In this document: positions 6,763-11,449 of the stretch, one piece after another
Numbering within the stretch: the first letter of the stretch is position 1
Layout: each line of letters starts with the position of its first letter
Assembly: GCA_030618925.1 (NCBI GenBank)
Contig: JAUXCK010000048.1
Span: 1 to 11,449 of the forward strand
DNA: 11,449 nucleotides
DNA from: Desulfobacteraceae bacterium
GTDB lineage: Bacteria; Desulfobacterota; Desulfobacteria; Desulfobacterales; SURF-7
Direction: 5' to 3'
Position numbers and translations under genes: made by a program
Notes under the pieces: generated by a model
Databases searched by the model: none
Seen by the model: the letters and a program-made list of their open reading frames with translations, nothing else
What the model was told of the DNA's origin: nothing

Positions 6763-7287
6763 ATGAGCCTCCCACAGACATCCGGTCCGGCAAAACTTGT
6801 GATAAGCATTTTAATGAAGGAAAAAAATCTTCTTGAACCCGTCATATTGAAGCTGGTATCAGGATTCGGACCGGTTGATATGATCAGCGAGTGGTTTCCA
6901 TTTGATTTTACCGCTTATTATGAACCTGAGATGGGGGAGCCGCTGTTCAGGCGGATGCTGGTTTTTGACACGTTGATTCAGCAGACAGCACTTCCGGAAA
7001 TCAAGGGGTTTACAAATAAACTTGAAACAGACTTATCGGTAAACCATCAGCGCAGTGTCAATATAGATCCGGGTTATCTTCTGCTGGAACGGTTTGTCCT
7101 TGCCACGGGCAAGAATTTTACACATCGAATCTACATGGACGAAGGGATCTATGCAGATTTAACGCTTATTTTTCAAAAAGGGGATTATCAACCCCTTCCA
7201 TGGACATATCCTGATTATGCTGCTGAAAATATGCTTGTCTTTCTCAGGAAAGTGCGTGATAAATTTAAAATTGATTTAAAAGAATAA
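6763..7287 (+). CDS. DUF4416 family protein
   Basis: A 174-residue soluble protein of a family with no known function, found mostly in deltaproteobacteria and other anaerobes. Typical family segments are KLVISILMKEKNLL near 11-24, FPFDFTAYYEPEMG at 45-58, LPEIKGFTN near 77-85, NIDPGYLLLERFVLATGK at 100-117, HRIYMDEGIYADLTL near 121-135 and LPWTYPDY at 145-152. There is no signal peptide, membrane segment or cysteine motif. The start agrees with the family's N-terminus (MSxP), but no good Shine-Dalgarno precedes it, so expression may be low or depend on coupling. It sits between a terminator-like hairpin and the structured gap before yicC. Family identity is quite sure; the role is unknown. 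Confidence 0.85.
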   Translation: MSLPQTSGPAKLVISILMKEKNLLEPVILKLVSGFGPVDMISEWFPFDFTAYYEPEMGEPLFRRMLVFDTLIQQTALPEIKGFTNKLETDLSVNHQRSVNIDPGYLLLERFVLATGKNFTHRIYMDEGIYADLTLIFQKGDYQPLPWTYPDYAAENMLVFLRKVRDKFKIDLKE

Positions 7288-7349
7288 CAGTCCGGGTGAC
7301 CATAGCACAATTTACCGGGGGTGCAATTAAAAATGTTGGTTTGCGCCCG

Positions 7350-7385
7350 AGATTAAGATTACGATTAAGATTACGATTACGATTA
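7350..7385. repeat. Hexamer tandem repeat (A/C)GATTA x6
   Basis: Six consecutive units AGATTA, AGATTA, CGATTA, AGATTA, CGATTA, CGATTA, differing only at the first base. They lie in the 221-base gap between DUF4416 and yicC. Because the unit is 6 bases, any overlapping frame gives a dipeptide repeat (Arg-Leu on plus, Asn-Arg/Asn-Leu on minus), which is an artefact. The array could vary in length by slippage. No function is evident. Confidence 0.85.
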
Positions 7386-7391
7386 GGACTA

Positions 7392-7403
7392 TTTGGCGCC
7401 AAA
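7392..7403. repeat. Perfect 12-base palindrome TTTGGCGCCAAA
   Basis: The sequence is fully self-complementary and has no spacer. It lies 6 bases after the hexamer array and about 105 bases upstream of the yicC start. Symmetry and placement suit a dimeric regulator's operator. I cannot assign it to a known regulator. Confidence 0.45.
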
Positions 7404-7440
7404 GATAATGGTTTAGTTGTTCCGAAGCCAAGTAACCCAT

Positions 7441-7481
7441 GCCCTCCGGGCTTAATCCAAAACCTGGTCCTTTGGGCCAGG
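7441..7481. terminator. Pair of short GC-rich hairpins before yicC
   Basis: GCCC/GGGC (7441-7444/7448-7451, loop TCC) is followed by CCTGGTCC/GGGCCAGG (7463-7470/7474-7481, loop TTT, one G-U pair). On the plus strand neither has a strong T run after it. On the minus strand the second is followed by TTTT, which would suit a minus-strand terminator, but no minus-strand gene is seen here. They may end DUF4416 transcription or fold in the yicC leader. Confidence 0.35.
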
Positions 7482-7508
7482 ATCATTATTTCATAGGGAA
7501 TACAGGGT

Positions 7509-8390
7509 ATGATACACAGTATGACGGCGTTTGCCAGGTCTGAGAAGTCAACAGATGCCATTACAGCGGCCGTTGAAATCCGGTCCTACAACAGCAGGCA
7601 CCTGGATATTGCGCTTCGTATGCCGCATGGATATGATTCCCTTGAATCACAAATTCGGGCACTCATATCCGGCAGCATCGCCCGGGGCCGCCTTGAGATC
7701 AAACTGTATGTAAAGGATGATACGGAGCAGTCAGGAGGGTTTGAGGTAAATGAAAAAAGGGCCCTGGCCTATTACAAGGCATTGACGTCTCTTAAGGAGT
7801 TACTTAAGACCAATGATCAAATACCGCTGGAAATGATTGCCCGTTCAAATGATGTGATCAGGCCGGCTGAGGAAGAACAGGATTTAGAGGCTCAATGGCC
7901 TGTGATCCGGGAGTGTTTCCAGGAGGCGATTGCAGACCTGAAACAGATGCGTCTGAAGGAAGGCGATTTTCTCGCACGTGATTTAAAGCACCGGATTGAC
8001 GTCATTCAAAAAAGTATCACACTGATCGAAGCAGAATCCGACAACCTGTTGTTACAATACCAGAAACGCCTGAAGGAACGGATTTCCGCTCTAACCAAAG
8101 GTATTATAGAAATAGATCAGGCTCGAATCGCACAGGAGGCGGCATTCCTCGCTGACCGGAGTGACATATCCGAGGAGATTATACGCGTCGGGAGTCATGT
8201 CCAGCAGTTCCTGGAGCTGATGAATGCGCCGGAATCCGCAGGCCGAAAGCTCAATTTCCTGCTGCAGGAATTTAACCGTGAATTTAATACAATGGGTGCC
8301 AAGATCGGAAATGCGGACATCTCCCATCGAATCGTTTCTGTAAAAGCAGAGCTTGAAAAGATCCGGGAGCAGGTGCAGAATGTGGAATAA
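7509..8390 (+). CDS. yicC: YicC/YloC family endoribonuclease
   Basis: A 293-residue member of the YicC/YloC family. E. coli YicC and B. subtilis YloC have been described as endoribonucleases that act on single-stranded RNA or small RNAs; that role is carried over by family. The N-terminal domain opens MIHSMTAFAR, the family signature, with VEIRSYNSRHLDI near 22-34 and ARGRLEIKL near 58-66. The middle is helical. The C-terminal DUF1732 part (about 210-293) contains SDISEEIIRVGSHVQQF and GRKLNFLLQEFNREFNTMGAKIGN. The ATG at 7509 matches the conserved N-terminus. It is followed 18 bases later by remA, the same order as yloC-remA-gmk in Bacillus, so it heads a conserved operon. The upstream gap holds repeats and hairpins. 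Confidence 0.95.
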   Translation: MIHSMTAFARSEKSTDAITAAVEIRSYNSRHLDIALRMPHGYDSLESQIRALISGSIARGRLEIKLYVKDDTEQSGGFEVNEKRALAYYKALTSLKELLKTNDQIPLEMIARSNDVIRPAEEEQDLEAQWPVIRECFQEAIADLKQMRLKEGDFLARDLKHRIDVIQKSITLIEAESDNLLLQYQKRLKERISALTKGIIEIDQARIAQEAAFLADRSDISEEIIRVGSHVQQFLELMNAPESAGRKLNFLLQEFNREFNTMGAKIGNADISHRIVSVKAELEKIREQVQNVE

Positions 8391-8408
8391 CATAAATGCA
8401 GAGGAAAA

Positions 8409-8663
8409 ATGAAAGAGACCCTGCTGGACATCGGATTTAAGAGTAATGTGGTTGTTGAAAGGATTATTGCGATTATTTCCCCTAATTCCGCTCCAATGAA
8501 ACGGCTCAAGGATGAAGCCAGGGAAGATGACCGCCTGATTGATGCCACCCACGGCCGGCGGACACGATCGATCATTATCATGGACAGTAACCATGTGGTT
8601 CTTTCATCTGTTCATCCTGAGACCATATCCCAGCGCTACCTGAACCTGAAAGACGCCGGGTAA
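8409..8663 (+). CDS. remA: RemA-like DNA-binding regulator (DUF370)
   Basis: An 84-residue protein closely resembling B. subtilis RemA: LLDIGFKSNVVVERIIAIISP near 5-25, the basic APMKRLKDEAR near 28-38, LIDATHGRRTRSIIIMDSNHVVLSSVHPETI near 43-73. In Bacillus, RemA forms oligomeric rings that wrap DNA and activates biofilm matrix and osmoprotection genes. The role in this Gram-negative setting is not established. The RRTR patch and the KR segment are the likely DNA contacts by family. The start has AGAGGA just upstream (about 3-4 bases from ATG). It sits between yicC and gmk, a position kept across distant phyla, which suggests a more basic job than matrix control. Confidence 0.92.
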   Translation: MKETLLDIGFKSNVVVERIIAIISPNSAPMKRLKDEAREDDRLIDATHGRRTRSIIIMDSNHVVLSSVHPETISQRYLNLKDAG

Positions 8664-8684
8664 CAGGGCAGGGGGATATCCTGA

Positions 8685-8703
8685 CCCGTATTTGCTGGAC
8701 GGG
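8685..8703 (+). other. Small hairpin upstream of gmk
   Basis: CCCGT (8685-8689) and ACGGG (8699-8703) can pair around a 9-base loop, 20 bases before the gmk ATG in the 59-base gap after remA. It is followed by an A-rich run, not T, so it is not a plus-strand terminator. It might influence gmk translation, whose Shine-Dalgarno is weak, or be chance. Confidence 0.25.
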
Positions 8704-8722
8704 AAAAAGAAAAATCACTTGA

Positions 8723-9307
8723 ATGGCCGGACATCTTTTCATCATAGCCGCCCCGTCAGGTACAGGTAAAACGACCCTGTGCCGGGCGATGCGGGATCGT
8801 TTCCCCGACCTCGGGTATTCTGTTTCTTATACAACCCGGCCGCCTCGTCGTGGTGAAAAACACGGGGAGGATTATTTTTTTGTCACGGAAAAAGAATTTC
8901 TCGCCCGCATAAAACAAGGCAAATGGGCGGAGTGGGCAAAAGTACATGGCCATTATTATGGCACATCTTTTGATTTGTTAACCCGGGCGATTTCATCCGG
9001 CCGCGACATTCTTCTCGATATTGACGTACAGGGCACGATTCAAATTTTAGAGTATTACCCGGAGGCCGTTGCTATATTTATTATGCCGCCTTCTTTGGAA
9101 GCCTTGCGGGAGCGACTTGAATCACGGGGGACAGATACGGAAGAAGTGATTAAAAAACGCTTGAAAAATGCTGAAAAAGAGATTGAAAAGAAAGAGAGTT
9201 TTCACCATGTGGTTGTAAACGCCGATCTGCCCGCAGCAATCGAGGAACTGGCGGCAATTATAGAAGGATATCGCGACAGTGGGGAAAGCGTTTATGTTGA
9301 GGAATAA
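8723..9307 (+). CDS. gmk: Guanylate kinase
   Basis: Phosphorylates GMP to GDP with ATP, needed for GTP, dGTP and (p)ppGpp pools. The 194 residues are close to the usual bacterial 200-207. The P-loop APSGTGKTT is at 10-18 (K16), the GMP-binding SVSYTTRPPRRGEKHGEDYFFV runs over about 33-54, HYYGT near 77-81 and LLDIDVQG at 97-104 complete the active site, and the Arg-rich lid SLEALRERLESRG follows near 124-136. The Shine-Dalgarno is weak; AAAAAGAAAAA precedes the ATG at distance. It sits between remA and rlmB and overlaps rlmB by 14 bases. In many bacteria rpoZ follows gmk; here it does not. Confidence 0.97.
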   Translation: MAGHLFIIAAPSGTGKTTLCRAMRDRFPDLGYSVSYTTRPPRRGEKHGEDYFFVTEKEFLARIKQGKWAEWAKVHGHYYGTSFDLLTRAISSGRDILLDIDVQGTIQILEYYPEAVAIFIMPPSLEALRERLESRGTDTEEVIKKRLKNAEKEIEKKESFHHVVVNADLPAAIEELAAIIEGYRDSGESVYVEE

Positions 9308-10064
9308 GAAAGCCTCTGAAATACTATACGGGGTCCATTCTGTTGATGAGGCGTTGAAAGCGGGTCGACGCGATTTTCAGGAGATTTACACCAGGCGGAA
9401 GATATCGAGTCGCCTTATGCCCCTGGTGGAGCAGGCGGAAAGGTTTAAGATTCCGGTCCGGAATATGTCCCAGACGGAAATGACATTAAAAACAGGCACA
9501 GATCTGCACCAGGGAATCGGGGCACTGGTCAGCCCGTACCCCCTGATCGGGCTGGAAGAGATGATTGATTATCCGGGACCTGTACCCGGGGATTTTTTTT
9601 TATTGCTGATTGACGGTGTCGAAGATCCACAAAATCTCGGCGCATTGGTAAGAACAGCGCTTGGGGTAGGTATTACAGGGGTTGTCATCCCGAAGAATCG
9701 GGCCGCATCACCCACCCCGGCGGTATCAAGGGCATCCGCCGGTGCGTTGGAACATATTCGGCTCTCCCGGGTGACCAATATGGCAAGCACAATACAGACC
9801 CTTAAGAAAAAAGGGGTGTGGGTTGTGGGAACTGATGCCTGTGCCGCTTCATCCCTTTTTTCAATTGACTTTACCCCCCCGGTGGCAGTTGTGATCGGCG
9901 GGGAAGCAGGCGGGATTCGTCCTCTGGTCAGGAAGAGGTGTGATTTCCTGGTTTCAATCCCCCAGGGTGGACCGGTGATGTCACTGAATGCTTCAGTTGC
10001 CGGGGCGGTGGTCATGTATGAAGTGCTCAGACAGCGGCAAACGGCAAAAAATGAAAAGGACTGA
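9294..10064 (+). CDS. rlmB: 23S rRNA (guanosine-2'-O)-methyltransferase RlmB-type (TrmH/SpoU family)
   Basis: SPOUT-class SAM-dependent 2'-O-ribose methyltransferase; RlmB modifies G2251 of 23S rRNA. The 256-residue product has an N-terminal substrate-binding domain (about 1-75, EILYGVHSVDEAL near 9-21, GTDLHQGIGALV near 68-79). The catalytic trefoil-knot domain carries motif 1 DGVEDPQNLGALVRTA at 107-122 (N114, R120), motif 2 VVIGGEAGGI at 199-208 (E204) and motif 3 SIPQGGPVMSLNASVA near 221-236. I take the ATG at 9294, 14 bases inside the gmk end, with GGGGAA upstream. A GTG at 9279 in the same frame, with AAGGA 10 bases before it, is a real alternative. Assignment to RlmB over another SpoU member is likely but rests on motif 3 and length. 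Confidence 0.93.
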   Translation: MLRNKKASEILYGVHSVDEALKAGRRDFQEIYTRRKISSRLMPLVEQAERFKIPVRNMSQTEMTLKTGTDLHQGIGALVSPYPLIGLEEMIDYPGPVPGDFFLLLIDGVEDPQNLGALVRTALGVGITGVVIPKNRAASPTPAVSRASAGALEHIRLSRVTNMASTIQTLKKKGVWVVGTDACAASSLFSIDFTPPVAVVIGGEAGGIRPLVRKRCDFLVSIPQGGPVMSLNASVAGAVVMYEVLRQRQTAKNEKD

Positions 10065-10069
10065 TGAAT

Positions 10070-11293
10070 ATGGCACAAACTGGAAAAATAGAAAAAAGAA
10101 GTGACAGCAGTCTCAATGTGCCGGATTTTCCGGTCATTCCTTTTATAGAAGGGGATGGTATCGGGCCGGATATCTGGAAAGCTGCGCGCAATGTTATCGA
10201 TAAAGCGATTCAGAGCGCATTTGAGGGGAGAAAGAAAATAGAGTGGCTTGAGCTTGATGTGGGTGAAAAAGGATTTCAAAAAACAGGAGAATATCTGCCT
10301 GACAAAGCGCTGAAGGCCATTAGAGAGCATGTGGTCGCTATTAAGGGCCCCCTGACAACTCCTGTCGGGAAGGGGCTCCGCAGCTTGAATGTCGCCATTC
10401 GTCAGAAACTGGATTTATACGCGTGCATCCGTCCGGTCCGATATATAGATTCTGTTCCAAGCCCCATGAAATACCCTGAAAAAGTAGATATGGTTGTTTT
10501 CAGGGAGAATACCGAAGACCTTTACGCTGGAATTGAATGGCAATCGGAGAGTGCGGAGGCCCGGAAGATCATCTCATTCCTCCAGGCGGAAATGGGTGTG
10601 GCAGTGCCTGACGGTGCAGGGATCGGCATCAAGCCCATCAGTGCGGCAAATACAAAACGTCTGGTGGCAAAAGCAATTTCATACGCCATCAAGAACAGCC
10701 TTCCGAGCGTTACCCTGATGCATAAGGGGAATATAATGAAATTTACCGAAGGCGCTTTCAGGACCTGGGGCTACGAGGTGGCAAAGGAGCAGTTTGAAGA
10801 CAGAACCATCACCGAGGCAGAGCTCTATGATACTTATGGCGGCAAGGCCCCGGCAGGGAAGATTGTGATCAAAGATCGAATCGCGGATATGCTGTTTCAG
10901 CAGGTGCTGCTGAGACCGGAAGAATATTCGGTGATTGCCACACCAAACCTGAACGGAGATTATTTGTCAGACGCCCTGGCTGCCCAGGTGGGTGGGCTGG
11001 GAATGGCGCCTGGCGGTAATATTGGTGATGAGTGTGCCTGTTTTGAAGCAACCCATGGCACAGCACCCAAGTATGCGGGCCTGGATAAGGTAAACCCGAG
11101 CTCACTGATTTTATCAGGTGCCATGATGCTCGATTATATGGCATGGGAAGAGGCAGCAGAACTGATCAGAAAAGCGCTGCAGCAGACCATAAGAGCCGGA
11201 ACGGTTACCTATGACCTTGCCCGCCAGATAGAGGGGGCCAAAGAGATAAAATGTTCTGAGTTTGCCAGGGCGATTACGGATAAAATCGGGTGA
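10070..11293 (+). CDS. icd: NADP-dependent isocitrate dehydrogenase
   Basis: Oxidatively decarboxylates isocitrate to 2-oxoglutarate in the TCA cycle. The 407 residues fit the E. coli Icd type (416). FIEGDGIGPDIW near 25-36 opens the fold; PVGKGLRSLNVAIRQ carries the substrate-binding serine (S105), equivalent to E. coli S113, the residue phosphorylated by AceK. RENTEDLYAGIE, the lysine in MHKGNIMKFTEGAF, and ATPNLNGDYLSDALAA follow. HGTAPKYAG and VTYDLAR keep the Lys-Tyr and Tyr/Arg set that specifies NADP in E. coli (K344, Y345, Y391, R395). I prefer the second ATG (10070), 9 bases after AGGA; the ATG at 10064 overlaps the rlmB stop as TGATG and would add two residues. It joins the same cluster as rlmB. 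No aceK is seen. Confidence 0.96.
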   Translation: MAQTGKIEKRSDSSLNVPDFPVIPFIEGDGIGPDIWKAARNVIDKAIQSAFEGRKKIEWLELDVGEKGFQKTGEYLPDKALKAIREHVVAIKGPLTTPVGKGLRSLNVAIRQKLDLYACIRPVRYIDSVPSPMKYPEKVDMVVFRENTEDLYAGIEWQSESAEARKIISFLQAEMGVAVPDGAGIGIKPISAANTKRLVAKAISYAIKNSLPSVTLMHKGNIMKFTEGAFRTWGYEVAKEQFEDRTITEAELYDTYGGKAPAGKIVIKDRIADMLFQQVLLRPEEYSVIATPNLNGDYLSDALAAQVGGLGMAPGGNIGDECACFEATHGTAPKYAGLDKVNPSSLILSGAMMLDYMAWEEAAELIRKALQQTIRAGTVTYDLARQIEGAKEIKCSEFARAITDKIG

Positions 11294-11296
11294 TCC

Positions 11297-11449
11297 ATGC
11301 ATGGGATTCTAATTCGTGTCGCCGGGATTCTAAAATCAGCACTTTTCCCAAACAGATGTCTTGCGTGTGAGTCCTTATTTTTCCATACTGAAGACACCCT
11401 CACACCCTGTCTAAGGCCGGATCCGATCAATTCTTCCGCAAACCCTTCA
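11297..11449 (+). CDS. Probable ComF family protein, N-terminal fragment cut by window end
   Basis: An open frame begins with ATG 3 bases after the icd stop and runs 51 codons to the right edge without a stop. The start is fixed by the in-frame icd TGA just upstream. The product begins MHGILIRVAGILKSALFPNRCLACESLFF. The pattern of a hydrophobic helix, then FPxRCLxC, is typical of ComF/GntX proteins, which pair an N-terminal zinc ribbon with a phosphoribosyltransferase domain and are linked to DNA uptake in competent bacteria. Only the first CxxC (C21/C24) and one further Cys (C38) fall inside the window; the phosphoribosyltransferase part would lie beyond. Shine-Dalgarno is poor (GGGTGATCC). 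Moderate confidence only. Confidence 0.6.
   Translation, partial: MHGILIRVAGILKSALFPNRCLACESLFFHTEDTLTPCLRPDPINSSANPS

Noticed and set aside
7350..7385. Tandem repeat considered as a CRISPR array.
   Set aside because: The units are 6 bases with no spacers, and there are no cas genes nearby.
7296..7496. Plus-strand frame of 66 codons with an Arg-Leu repeat, and its minus-strand counterpart (7265-7561) with Asn-Arg/Asn-Leu repeats.
   Set aside because: Both dipeptide runs come directly from the (A/C)GATTA hexamers. Neither frame has a convincing ribosome site or protein-like composition outside the repeat.
9569..10330. Long minus-strand frame (253 codons) across rlmB and icd.
   Set aside because: It lies opposite two intact, well-recognised genes and its sequence resembles no family I know.
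11291..11299. icd TGA followed in the same frame by the comF-like ATG.
   Set aside because: Icd ends at its normal C-terminus and the spacing is typical of tightly packed operons, so readthrough is not needed.

Overview
The window reads as ordinary chromosomal DNA from a deltaproteobacterium (Desulfobacterota), most likely an anaerobic sulfate-reducer-type organism of the Desulfobacteraceae kind. This is inferred from gene content and protein style: a selenocysteine synthase gene, a fused CobA-HemD protein, a DUF4416 gene beside yicC-remA-gmk, and a Cys/Ser-tailed FmdB zinc ribbon. No transposase, integrase, phage gene, CRISPR array, tRNA or rRNA is visible, and the coding density is high.

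Layout. Positions 47-766 hold pyrF on the minus strand, diverging from everything else. A 185-base gap leads into a plus-strand cluster, 952-6013: selA, an fmdB-type zinc ribbon gene, hemC, a cobA-hemD fusion and a deoxyhypusine-synthase-like gene of unknown function. Its members are separated by 9 bases or fewer or overlap, so it looks like one operon. After a 141-base AT-rich gap come an IHF/HU-family gene (6155-6439) and a 57-residue Trm112-like zinc protein (6509-6682), closed by a terminator-like hairpin. A DUF4416 gene (6763-7287) follows. Next is a 221-base non-coding gap with a hexamer tandem repeat, a perfect 12-base palindrome and two short hairpins. The last cluster is yicC, remA, gmk, rlmB, icd and the first 51 codons of a probable comF, which runs off the right edge.

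How the genes fit together. hemC and cobA-hemD take porphobilinogen through hydroxymethylbilane and uroporphyrinogen III to precorrin-2, the branch point for siroheme, cobalamin and the siroheme-derived heme route. selA makes Sec-tRNA(Sec) for selenoproteins encoded elsewhere. yicC, remA, gmk and rlmB combine RNA turnover, a DNA-binding regulator, guanine nucleotide supply and 23S rRNA modification. icd is the NADP-type isocitrate dehydrogenase of the TCA cycle.

Most of the window is housekeeping and I see no clear new system. The most interesting signal is the selA leader. A strong Shine-Dalgarno precedes ATG-TGA at 871-876, in frame with selA and followed by an open frame and a small hairpin. 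It could be a start-stop regulatory element, or a UGA read by the selenocysteine machinery that selA itself serves. Second are the unassigned deoxyhypusine-synthase-like gene overlapping cobA-hemD and the structured gap before yicC.
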